Shown here: positions 1 to 10,742 of the stretch, piece by piece
How positions within the stretch are numbered: the first letter of the stretch is position 1
How the letters are laid out: each line of letters begins with the position of its first letter
Assembly (NCBI GenBank): GCA_029964075.1
Contig: CM057133.1
Location: forward strand, 12,176,699 to 12,240,698
Direction of reading: 5' to 3'
Source: Patiria pectinifera
Lineage: Eukaryota > Echinodermata > Asteroidea > Valvatida > Asterinidae
DNA: 64,000 nt
Program-made: the position numbers and the translations under genes
The notes under the pieces: generated by a model
The model's input: only the letters and a program-made list of their open reading frames with translations
The model's database searches: none
Told to the model about the DNA's origin: nothing

Positions 1-3000
1 GTGTAGCGTCGTAGCCGGTGTCCATACCACCTTCATCATCGTCATCCTCCGACTCTTCACCTTTGACCTCGCCACAGTCATCCGGGTCATCCTAAAAACA
101 AAGGTCACACTGTAACTGTAGAAGCCACACAACTTTCTATCACTCAAAGGATTCGAGTCGGGTTGTATTAAAAAAACATATTAATTCGGAAATTTCTTTT
201 GTAATGCTGCTAGAGGATGGCAGTGGAGTACTGTCAAACCCCGGCACCGAAGGCTGGTCAGCATCAATTTGATTTTCCTTCATTCATACACCCAATGCGT
301 ACAGAGTCAACACAGGGATGCCAAGATAGAAGGGGTGATACACACGGTGAGACACAGTGAGACAGATAGGGTGGGGACTACTCATATAGCCACTGTGTAC
401 CAAGACAACACAGTGGATATGTATACATAACAGGTGATACTAACAGCAAGACACAGATGGGCAGATAAGGTGATATGGGGAGGTAGTTACCCGATTTTCA
501 TTTTAAAAAACTGCATAAACCAGAGCCTAACATCATGGTTCTCCTACGAAGGACAGCCATGCTATGTATGGGCTGTGCAGGCATCTTAATTTTCCATGAG
601 TTTCCATGATAGATTTAAATTCCGGGAATTTTCTGGGATTTTTCCATGACTATGAGAACAAAGAGTCTAATTAGCAGCAAATTATGCACTAATGGTTAAC
701 AAAATTCACTAATTAGTACGGAATCACCGCATGTGTATACAACGCATGAGCTAGGGTTTCAGCTTACATTAGAATGGAATTACTGTGAGGCCACTATTAG
801 CACAGAATGGTGATTTTACGCACAGAGTTCATGTTGGAAAAATATACATGAGACTTACATCATCGTCAGACGCTTCAAACTGGACATTGACTCCGAAAGT
901 TTCGTCAATCTCCTCCTCTGGAAAATTAAATAAAAACAGACCAATATATTGAAAGGTTTTCAGGCATCCTTGATTCTTTGTAAAATAAAACACATTCTGG
1001 GAATACAAGGTAATTTTTATGATTTTTTATAATTAAATATTTAAACCTCACATCCTTAGTTATAGCTCGTGTGGTTATTCAAAGGAAACAACATGATTTG
1101 AGGTATTCAAGTTGTGACTAACAAAAACTTTTAAACCCCAGGAAAAACACTGGCAATGTGACAGGCTCCCATAGACCATTATCATGTTGCAGCCATTTGA
1201 TATTTTTCCCATTCAGATCAATGTAACCAAAGCGAGGCTGGAAGGAAAAAAATAGTCTGGTTCCTTCTTGCACAAAAACCATTATCATTCAGTATTGCTA
1301 TTGAATACAGGGAACATGACTGAAATGGTGGAAGCATGATAAAGGTCTACTGTCATGTTTTATGTCGCATCTAGAAGCTTCTGGGGGCTTACATACCGAT
1401 AGCTTTCTTTTCTTTTTCCGAGCCGTAGTCGGTGATCTTTTTGCCCAGGTTGACCAGCAGGGCGAAGCGTTCCTCGGCCAACGGGCCCAGCAGGAGTTCC
1501 AGCTCCTTTTTCTTGTCTTTGGTTTTGCTGTGCTCGTTCTTCAGGGTCGCCAGAACCTCGTCGGCGGCACCACACAAGATATCACGAGGCTAAGAATGAT
1601 GAACATAAAGTGAAACATTCACGCACCGTTAAAAAAAACTTTTAAATGTCCGGCCAACACCTTACAGAGGCTGCGACATGTCCCCATATGTAAGTGTGTC
1701 ATGGAAAAGCATGATTAACACAACAAATTGTATAAAATGTATCTGGTCGACACAATGGATAGTTGCTGATAATCTTTCATCCTTTGGACAAAAATAAAAA
1801 CGGAAGGAAGATGGCGTAAACACAAGGTCTCATTTTCAAAATTTGGATTTTGTTTTAGGACCGAGGATGGCATCTTGAATGAACTTGACAGTCCTAAAAT
1901 GACTAATAGTAAACACTTCTTGTTGTTACTTGCAGTTGAATGACTGTTTTCTTGCATAGAGAGGGTCAGTCAAAAGTTTTTTAAAAATCCATTTGGAACA
2001 GTTAAGCGATTTTTTTCTTATTTATTCTTGTTTACATGTAATGATAATTGAGGGAGATACAAAATACCTATTCAATACTAAATAAATTTACCGATTATTT
2101 GAATATTTGTATCTCAACCGAATATTGGAGTAGCATTTATTCAGTTTAAATATTCATAATTATGAGGGGTTTCAAGACAATGAAGTCTTCCTGTAATTGA
2201 ACACCTTACCTGGTCACCGATGGCAGCCTGTATGAAGCTGAGCAAGGCCTCGTAGGTGTTTCTGGTTTCCTGGGTCTTGGGTCGGTAGTAGATGCCCACC
2301 ATGTCCTCAATGCCTTGAGACAGCAGAGTCTGACCTTTGAACTTGTTCATGTCGTAGCGAGCGTCGTCTCTCTTTTGTCGCCTGAAACAAACACAGCAAT
2401 TTTTTTTTACAAGTGTGCTTTCAAAAAAGGAATATGAGTAAGACTGAAGTTGCGTCTTGCGACAAGAAATGTCTTTTGTGAATTTGTATGGCTTTGCGAC
2501 GGGACGGTAAAAACTTAACGTTGGAGAGAATGTTGCATCCTGACGCCACTTTTTTTCATCATATATTATCTCAATGAAGGTCAGTCATTACAAAAATGTT
2601 GAAAAGACATGAATTTGGGACTGAGAAACATTTCCAATTTGGTTAGAAAATACTTTGAAAATGCACTCAACTCTCCATAGACTTTGTACACAACCACGAA
2701 AATGGTGTCAGGATACTACATTCTTTCCTTAACGTTTCAGAGAGTATGCTCTGCCAGTCTCTCTGTCGTCACGAGACTGAATTTGTCACTGTCTCAATAA
2801 ACACTCCATTTAAAGTCCCCCTTTATTAAATAATGTGCATAAGTTAACCCTAACCCCCTAGGCCCTCTGGCTAGGTTGCAACCTTAATCCTGCAAAATCC
2901 TCCACTTGCCACCGAGAAAAATTGGATTCAGCCTCAATCCTCCAAAATCATCCATTATTTTCTTGAATTTAGTCTGTGGAGGGTGACCACTGCCTCAATC

Positions 3001-5126
3001 CTCCAAAATCCTACGCCAATCACTGCTATGGTTTGAGGCTGTGCGAATGGCGTTTAGAAGCAGTGCGGATGAAATACGAGAAAAACACAGGGCTGATTTA
3101 TGCATGGCTGAACATAACCAACGCAGGATATGGCCTACTGGCTTGACATAATGCATCCTCCACAAAAAAAGTGATACATCTTTGCCATTCATCCTCAATC
3201 CTCTAAAATCATCCAAAACCGGCAGGAGGATTTTGGAGGAAGTGAGGAAGGTTAGGGTAAATAGATTTTTTTAGGAACTTGAAAGTACTGTGCATAAGTT
3301 AATAGATTTTTTTAGTAACTTGACAAAGCTTACTTGATTTTTCTTTCTTCTTGCATCGGTGGTTTGTTCCGCTGTGCTCTGTCTCCCATCTTTGAGCTCT
3401 CCATCTTTCCCACCAGGGACATAACCTCACCAGTAGCTTCATCGCGACCTCGACGTTCGATCAGCGAACGATCAGCTTGAAGCACAAGATTGGAGTTCTG
3501 TGAAATCAGGTAATAGTTATTTTATATTGGGAAGAGTTTCGTATCCGTGCCATCAATTATTCACCACCAAACACAACAATTTTTTGGCAGAAAACATGTC
3601 AGGATAAATGTGTGCAAAGAATATTGCAACCTGACGCTGCTTTTTTTCCTCATATATCATCTCAATGAAGGTCATTCATTGCAAAAATGATAAAGACATG
3701 AATCTGGGACTGAGAAACATTTCCAATTTTGTTAGGAAATAGGCCTACTTAGAAAATTTTCTTGACTCTCCATAGACTCTGTACACAACTTAACCGCTGA
3801 AGTACTAGCGCCAGGGAATTGCAACGTTCTGTCTGGAAAGAATGTTGCAACCTGACACTGCTTTTTTCTTCATATCTCGATGAAGGTCAGTCAATGCAAA
3901 AATGATAAGCCGTGAATCTGGGACTGAGAAACATGTCCAATTTTGTTAGGAAATACGGAAAGATTCCCATATTTGGCCGTCAGTAATTTTTCCCTTAAAT
4001 GACCCATCTGCCATCAGAAAGTGATAATATGTCCTAAAAAGTCAAGATTAGCAAAGACAAAGTTTGAATTTTTACTGAGAAAAAGCTTCGCAATTTTCAG
4101 ACCAGTCCCATACTATTAGGGTTTGTGCACAGGGTGACAAGTGATGGCCAGATATGGGAATCTTTCCGGAAATACTTAGAAAATTGTCTTGACTCTCCAT
4201 AGACTTTGTACATTTTTTCCTTCTATCTTCTTTTTTTTTCCTAAGCAGTGGCCGAATACCAAATTTAATCATTCACAAAATTTATTTTGAAGTTAGCTGT
4301 GACAATAAACTTTCACACTGTGCAACACTTGGCAAATCAATGACACATTATTGAGGCCGACTGGGAATTACTGAAAAGTTTCCCCAAAAGCCATGATGGG
4401 TGCAGACCAGTAAATCGGTCCGAAATTGCCTGCGCCGGCCAAATCACGATTTGCATGCCCTCAAAATCTTCGGTATTTGAGCATGCTGTGGGCCATGAAC
4501 TTGAGGGTTTGTCAAAAATATGGATGGAAACCAGGCAGGACTTGGACTTGCAGTTTCTGTGTAATTTGATGTAATTTGGACCTAAAAAAGCGCTCTACTT
4601 TGCATGGGAGTGTAGAGGCATTTAAAAATGAATGGCGGGCTTCAGGACTACTTTCAGGGGTGATGTCAGATCAGATGGAAATTTCTCCTAAAATCAAATG
4701 AAATACACTAATTGAACAGAAATTGAAAGATGATGAAATAAGCTTTAATTTGATGTGTGTCTCGAACACCTTGGAGAGTTGTGAGTATTTTTCCCGAATT
4801 TTTGAAGTGGGAGCATTTACCATTGGGGTCTATGGAAGTTTATTTACTGGTCTGCTACCTGATGAAGATGGCATGTGGAAAAAATAGCGCCCTCACATAA
4901 AACATACGAGACCATGCCGACCAACTTTGCAGGCTTTCACAACGAAATTCAACTTTGAATTTCACGGCGTTCCCCCTACTTCCACACTATCAAAATGCAT
5001 GCATAGTTGCTGGATATCTTATATTTGTCGATTTCAATCTCTATTTTGGAAACTATACAAATGAAGACGAGAAATACCTACCGCTTTGTACTCGTACTGC
5101 AGCGAACGTGCAGTGGCGTCGGCCAT
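1..5126 (-). CDS. SNRNP200: U5 snRNP 200 kDa helicase (BRR2), N-terminal part, gene runs off the left edge
   Basis: N-terminal portion of the Ski2-like RNA helicase that unwinds U4/U6 during spliceosome activation in the nucleus. I read six coding exons on the minus strand: 5082-5126, 3334-3497, 2210-2381, 1397-1589, 859-917 and 1-91 (partial). All junctions are GT-AG with compatible phases (0, 2, 0, 1, 0). The translation opens [15 protein letters not shown] and continues with [68 protein letters not shown] and [12 protein letters not shown]. These match the known vertebrate BRR2 N-terminal region block by block. About 241 codons are seen; the family is about 2,130 residues, so the helicase cassettes lie beyond the left edge. 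Exon 6 is strongly acidic, as expected here. Introns hold several repeats. The start codon lies in an AAGATGGCCG context resembling a YY1 site. Confidence 0.96.
1174..1347. mobile_element. Short TA-flanked MITE, copy 1 of 3 (SNRNP200 intron)
   Basis: A 174-bp element bounded by TA on each side. Its imperfect terminal inverted repeats are GACCATTATCATG and, inverted, GACCTTTATCATG. Copies with the same body occur at 9320-9497 and 22575-22746. TA flanks and small size suggest a Tc1/mariner-type non-autonomous element. No coding capacity. Confidence 0.75.
2527..4215. repeat. Dispersed repeat, three copies in SNRNP200 introns
   Basis: Three related segments of about 120-185 bp, at about 2527-2700, 3612-3798 and 3832-4215, share GTTGCAACCTGACGCTGC-like starts and a CATGAATCTGGGACTGAGAA core. 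The first lies in intron 2 and the other two in intron 1. The third copy is split by the insertion at 3957-4167. I do not recognise the family. Confidence 0.7.
3957..4167. mobile_element. 211-bp MITE with 8-bp target duplication
   Basis: Inverted termini GGAAAGATTCCCATAT and, inverted, GGAAAGATTCCCATATCTGG bound the element. The direct repeat GGAAATAC flanks it at 3949-3956 and 4168-4175. It interrupts the third copy of the intronic repeat, and sister copies at 2527 and 3612 show the uninterrupted sequence. An 8-bp duplication is typical of hAT elements, but the termini do not start with the usual CAG. Confidence 0.8.
4398..4859. mobile_element. 462-bp non-autonomous element, copy 1 of 3
   Basis: Termini are GGGTGCAGACCAGTAAAT and, inverted, GGTAGCAGACCAGTAAAT. 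The 4-bp direct repeat TGAT flanks it at 4394-4397 and 4860-4863. Full-length relatives are at 52506-52983 and 60871-61342, both flanked by TTGA. No coding capacity. The 4-bp duplication fits several superfamilies, so I do not assign one. Confidence 0.8.
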
Positions 5127-6233
5127 CTTGATCGCTGATGATGTACGACAGTACGAGCGCACGCGGGCCGGATCGGATCGACCGCGTACGTACAGGAAGA
5201 CGTATTACGTATGTTACGTGTTCGCGGTCGAGTCTGATCTTCGTACCTTATACAAAACGCATGGGTTACGTTTTCCGCGCATCTGCTGTTGAAATTCCAC
5301 AGGGGTGTTTCACACTCTCGGCAAAAAAAAGAACACATTCTTTTAAATATTTCAGTCCCAATATAAACCCTTCATTACATTAGCCGTTTTTTGTCGGTGA
5401 ACGGCTGAAATTTTTGGAAAACGCAAAAATAATCCCGCATGCAATGCATGCTTTCTCAATTAAGCTCCTATTTTTTTGTCAATTGGGTTAATTTTTTTTG
5501 TGGGGGGTCTTTAGCCCCGCCCCGATTTCCACTGGGTCAGAGGTTGAGATTGGCAAAATAGGCTGGTTCCCTGGCGAACCGATACGTTCGTGGTGGCATT
5601 CGCTAATGAAGCCTGGGTAAAACACGTACACGTGACGGATCACTGCATATGCATGATACTGATGGTAGCGCTGCTGACCAAAACAAAATTTATTGCAATT
5701 TATGCATACAAAAACTGCGATCAAATTTTGCATCAATTCATAATGCATGCGCTATAAATCACAGCTTCGTTCAGTTCTCATAATTTACGATCACGAATTA
5801 GTCTTGTCTCTCGCACTGCTGTGACTCTGCAGTCTGACTCTGAGTAAGTATTTTATCCATATCAACATCATCATGTGTTGCTGCACTGCCCATTCACTAG
5901 CCTGCCTGCACAGCTATTTACGGCCACAGTGCTCAACATGATCAAGGATTAATAAAACTAGGACCATAATTAAAAGTTGGGAAGATATTCTTTTTTTTTA
6001 ATAACTGCTCTATGATAAGTCAGAAATTACTCATGTGACAATCTTATTCTTAATTTGATTTTAATTATTCCTTTCATGGACGCGCTACAGATCATGCAGC
6101 CTAATTTTCTTTTAAATAATACAATTTATATTTGCATTTTGTGGACTAGCAGACTAGCAAGTATCATAACTTTCTTTTTGTCTTTATTTCAGGTTATTGC
6201 TTGTCATCATTAATTATCTGGCCAGATTTCATC
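5127..6233. promoter_or_regulatory. Divergent promoter region between SNRNP200 and SPR, including SPR 5' UTR exon
   Basis: The two start codons are 1.1 kb apart and point away from each other. Next to SNRNP200 (5130-5260) the DNA is GC- and CpG-rich, housekeeping style, with no TATA. For SPR a TATAAA lies at 5753-5758, a TCAGTT initiator-like word follows near 5770, and a non-coding first exon ends at a GTAAGT donor at 5844. The intron is 5844-6192 and its acceptor TTTATTTCAG leads into exon 2. The exact transcription start is not visible. Confidence 0.6.
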
Positions 6234-7046
6234 ATGTCATCTCCTTCAGTATTTGGGGTTGCAAGTTTCTGCATTATCACCGGAGCAAGTAGGGGGCTGG
6301 GCCGAGAGTTGGCACTAAGCCTGGGTAGTCACCTCGGAGAGAAGTCCCTGATGGTCTTAACGGCCCGGTCATCAGCTGATCTGGAAGACACGAGCAAACA
6401 AGTCTCTGCCTGCTCTCCTGGAGTGACAGTGAAGACGGTTACGGGAGACCTCGGCGACGAATCCAAAGCTGAAGACGCCATTACTCGCATGTTCGAGGGG
6501 GTGGAGTGCTCGCAGTACCAGCACGCAATGCTCGTCCACAACGCCGGCTCACTTGGCGAGATGTCCTATATTTGCGACCTCAGCCCTGGCCTGCAGACTC
6601 TGGGGCAGTGCTTCACGTTGAATGTGACATCCTGCATGGCCTTGAGCACCAAATTCCTGAGGGCATTCCCCAAGCGCGACGGTCAGCGCCGCACCATGGT
6701 TCACATTTCATCGCTCTGCGCCATCCAGCCGATGAAGAGCTTGAGTCTGTATTGCTCCACCAAGGCTGCGCGAGACATGTTTATGAAGACCATGGCCATC
6801 GAGGATCCAGACCTCAGGGTTCTTAATTATTCTCCAGGGGCCCTCGACACTGCCATGAACGATGCGATTGTGACACAAGCAGGAGATTCGGAATTGCGGG
6901 AAAAGATGGCCGAAAACAAATCTACACCGTATTTTCTGACCACGGCTGCAACCTGCAAAGTTCTCCTGAAGTTGTTGACGGAGGACACTTTTGAGTCCGG
7001 GAGGCACATTGACTACTGGGATGTGGAAGTGCCACCGAAAAATTGA
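6234..7046 (+). CDS. SPR: Sepiapterin reductase
   Basis: NADPH-dependent short-chain dehydrogenase/reductase that performs the last step of tetrahydrobiopterin synthesis (6-pyruvoyl-tetrahydropterin to BH4) in the cytosol. It is a single coding exon of 270 aa; the human protein is 261. The Rossmann glycine motif TGASRGLG is at residues 16-23, NAGSLGE at 103-109, the catalytic serine in HISSL is S160, and YCSTK supplies Y173 and K177. D260 in HIDYWD corresponds to the pterin-binding aspartate near the human C-terminus. All sit exactly three residues later than in the human enzyme. I chose the ATG at 6234 because the reading frame upstream runs only to the splice acceptor at 6192 without another ATG. 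The intronless coding region differs from the three-exon vertebrate gene. An AATAAA at 8093 could be the polyadenylation signal, but this is uncertain. Confidence 0.96.
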   Translation: MSSPSVFGVASFCIITGASRGLGRELALSLGSHLGEKSLMVLTARSSADLEDTSKQVSACSPGVTVKTVTGDLGDESKAEDAITRMFEGVECSQYQHAMLVHNAGSLGEMSYICDLSPGLQTLGQCFTLNVTSCMALSTKFLRAFPKRDGQRRTMVHISSLCAIQPMKSLSLYCSTKAARDMFMKTMAIEDPDLRVLNYSPGALDTAMNDAIVTQAGDSELREKMAENKSTPYFLTTAATCKVLLKLLTEDTFESGRHIDYWDVEVPPKN

Positions 7047-9573
7047 ATCTCAAGTGCGGTTTGGAAACGCAAGGAAACACAGGCCATAGACTGTTTCAGA
7101 GATACCATCATCTTTGTGTTGACGTGGTAATCTCCGGGGACATTTCATTCAAAATATTTCCCATCCTGCTCAGGATACAATGGCATGATGGGACACATTT
7201 TCAATGAAATGCCACCAGCGATCATACCATGTGACCCCAAAGAGGGCAGCATCCACGAAACATGTTAAAATCAAAAGGTGGACTTTTGAACAAATTCCTC
7301 AGTCTTTTATCATTCTCCTCATTCTTAGTACGAACATCAAAGACAAAATCACAGGAATTGTTTATTTTTTTTCAGATTCTATTTACAAAATCTATTTAGA
7401 TTGATTTGAAATCTTTTTGGTGTTAAAAGTTGCTTTGCGCATACCATTTTCAAGATTTACTCGTGAGACATTAAACAAAAATGTCCGCCAACATTTAAAG
7501 GGAATATACAACATTTGCTTTTGCTGTAATTTTTGGAAAAGGATTTGAGGAGTTGGTATTTTATAGCAAATATTGGTACACAGGCTTGTTTGAAGTTTTG
7601 TGTTCGTAGATGCTGGAAAAAAAGAAAAGAAAACCAATCATACTCTATAAAATCTGTTCCCTGACCCTACGTAAGATGTAACAGCAACTTATAGACGGGG
7701 AATTGTAAGTTTGGGGAACCAGTCTAGTTGGCTTGTACCCGTTCATAGGTTTGTAAGCGATTGCAAAACAAAATGTGGACTTACTAAATATGGTAAATTG
7801 CGAGCAGTATTTGAAAAAAGCCTGTTTTTTTCTAACGCTGGTCATCCAACCAGCGTTGGAAATTGATACAAAATACCACTTTTCTTGAAAATGACAGCAC
7901 ACCAGGTGCCATGCTTTTACCGAATACTTTAGACCGTCATTCACTAACATTCCAGTGAGGTTTTCATAATATTTTGGTAGTTTCGTTTTTTTGTTTACAA
8001 ACGTTGTATACTCCCTTTAATTCTGGAATAATTCCTCTATGTATTTTTCAATTATAAATCGGCTGGATCTTTTGTGCTGCAGAATAAACAGCCTTCTTTC
8101 CAGATGTTGGTGCTGAAAATAGATCATACAAATTCAGCATTTTGGCAGGAGAAAAATTAACCAGTTGAAGAGCATTGGGAAAGGACCAACATGTATAATT
8201 TGTGGTTGTAGTGTTATTATATTGGATATATTTGTTTGCATGCCTCAATTTTTTGGTAGTTTTACGTTAGGTAACTGTACTTGACATCAAATATGTATAA
8301 AATATATTTTTTTTTATGGGAGGCACTGAAAATATCTGGATAAACTTAATCCAACTTTTAGCCAATTTTTGTAAATGAAGTACCTGTTTGCAGAAATTAG
8401 CGACAAGAAATTTGCATTTAAGTGAGTGGCATAATTCTGCATGAAAAATACCCCAAAATGAATAATATTCCAGTGGACCATGGAGATGCGTCATCAACGC
8501 TACGGGCACAGGGTAAAGAAGATGGGAGAAAAAAAATCCGCTTTCAGCTTCATATCGGAAAAACTTCTCCAAACATGGACTAGACTTGAGTCAAATTTTT
8601 AAGATGAATGTTAAGGAAAGGAATTTCCATTTTTATTTATTGCATTTAGAGCTGATTGCTATTATAATTATGACATGTACATGTATGGGTTTTGAAAATG
8701 CATTCGCCTTTTTATTATGTCAATTATGGTGTTACGTGGGGAAATCTAAAGTGTATTATCGGAGGATGGGGTCAGATTGTAATGCATTTTCTATATGCTG
8801 CTCCAATTAATTGGAACTACATAATGCATGCTCGTAATTGCTTATAATCATACAGGGGATACAAAGGTCGAACATGTATCCAGGTGGCCTATAAATGCCA
8901 TATGGCTTCACAATTATAAAAATGCACGCTGTGTGTTTGGATATTACATGAAGTGGCATGATTTAATTGGAATATTGAAATTTTGGGTATAGATAATTGA
9001 AGTGATATTTTCACTTCATCTGAAATATTTGTACAGGTGTAAGGGATGTTAAAATATTTCTTTGAAATTTCTTATTTGAAATAGCTTGGAGACACGCATG
9101 AACTGTTAAAGGGCAAAAATTTGGTTTTGAATTTTCATAGTGATTGACAATATACAAGCAATAGTACTTTTGTGATTTTCTAATCTAATACATGATTGAT
9201 AGAAATAAACTTTTTTCAGCTCTGAAAGAATAAGATAAACATTTTGTCCAATTCTTTTTTCCTCCCAATAGATTTCCTTCTGTTTATAAGGAAAAAAAAT
9301 ACAACAAAAACAGACTTTAGAGCTTTATCATACTGCCACCATTTCAGTCATGTTCCCTGTATCCTATAACAATACTGAATGATAACAGCACTGAATGATA
9401 AGGAACCAGACTACATTGTATTTTTTCCTTCCACCCTCACTTTGGTTACACAGATATGAATGGGAAAAAATCAAATGGCTGCAACATGATAATGGTCTAT
9501 TGAAAGAGTGGCAAATGTCCCATTTTCTTGTTATGTCCTCTTATTACCAATGATTTTATTACAAAAACCCCTA
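7047..9573. other. SPR 3' UTR and intergenic DNA, no gene seen
   Basis: AT-rich sequence with only short, unsupported open frames. It contains candidate polyadenylation signals (AATAAA at 8093), a small hairpin AACGCTGGT/ACCAGCGTT near 7837-7860, and the TA-flanked MITE at 9320-9497. I see no exon-like coding segment on either strand. Confidence 0.6.
9320..9497. mobile_element. Short TA-flanked MITE, copy 2 of 3
   Basis: Same family as 1174-1347 but in inverse orientation. Flanking TA is at 9318-9319 and 9498-9499. The body shares CACCATTTCAGTCATGTTCC and GCAACATGATAATGGTC with the other copies. Confidence 0.7.
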
Positions 9574-9865
9574 GGGGAGCGTGGCCTAGTGGTTAGGGTA
9601 TGTGACTCGTGATCAGAGGGTCAGGGGTTTGAATCCAGCTGCTGGTCATGTGTTCTGTCCTTGGGCAAGCCACTTCATCCCCACTTGCCGCTCTCCACCC
9701 AGGAGTATAAATGGGCCCCGACATTAGCTGGGGAGTAACCTGCGATGGACTAGCATCCCATCCAAGGGGGAGTAGAAATATTCTCAGTCGTTTCATGCTA
9801 CTGAAACCGGAGATAAACGCCGGCCTGATGAGCCACATTCGCTCCTGACAGACTTTGCTTACTTA
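9574..9865 (+). mobile_element. tRNA-derived SINE
   Basis: A tRNA-like head carries an A box (TGGCCTAGTGGTT, 9583-9595) and a B box (GGTTTGAATCC, 9626-9636) at the spacing of an internal Pol III promoter. A body of about 220 bp follows, containing CCTTGGGCAAGCCACTT, a motif widespread in SINEs of aquatic animals. No tRNA fold extends past the B box, so this is a SINE and not a tRNA gene. Confidence 0.85.
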
Positions 9866-10742
9866 CTGCACCAGTAAAAGTATTTCTGCTACATGTCACT
9901 CGGATCTGAGATTAAAGTGTAAGTGACAGCAAAAAAAAAAGGCAAGAAGGGCGATATTCAATGAGCAAAATAGGCAGAATTAGATTTCTTAAAGTGCAAT
10001 TTATAGTTGATCAGAGATTGATAATGTGACGCAGTATTCATACAAACAGGCAAATAGGCCAGTCAAAAAGCAGACGGGATTCCAGGGTATTTCCTGATGC
10101 TTTTAATACACTGCTCCCTTCCAAATTCAGTGGAAAAATGGGAGTGTATTTAGCTTGTCAATGAATCCTAAACAACCTGGAAAATATCAGCCTAGTTACG
10201 GGTTCCCTAGGTCTTTCCAAATGTCACTTCCTAAGGTTAGAATTTGCGAGAAGTTGATGGAACAAGGCCTCGGGTTGGGTCCTCGTGTAGCTGGGAGGAG
10301 TCTGGCTACTGGTCCAGGTACAGATTTCCAAGGTTTTCTGGATAAAACCTTTCCCAGAGTTTGTTACTGCAAGTCAATGAAATATGGGCATGTGAGTGGG
10401 TCACAGTGTTGTTGGAAGGTGTCAGTCTGTAGGTCAAGGGCAAAGCTTCGTTTTTTTTCTTTCTGGAAGGTTACTTTTGTGTGAAGTTGATGGAAGTTGT
10501 TAGTCTACTTGTCCAGTACAGATTTCTGAAGTTTTCCATATTACTACTTTCCAAAATTCAACTCTGAACGTCAATAGAAGTTGGGCATGTGGCACAGACC
10601 TGGTGCAGCTGGAAGGCGTCGGTCTACTGGTCTAGGCACAGTGTCGTAGTATTTTCCTAAATGTTTCTTCCCATTGTTTCCGCGTGGATATTGGGCTGGA
10701 AGTTGAACGTCTTAGCAAATGTTTCCTACATTTTTGCTAGCA
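9866..10742. other. TTC1 3' side, no gene seen
   Basis: Non-coding stretch downstream of the TTC1 stop. It holds loosely repeated segments (10230-10330, 10370-10450, 10560-10630) around words such as GGTCCAGGTACAGATTTC and TTTCCTAA, suggesting old internal duplication of 3' UTR or intergenic DNA. Confidence 0.45.

Noticed and set aside
9574..9650. tRNA gene
   Set aside because: A and B boxes are present but the acceptor stem does not close and the sequence continues into a SINE body.
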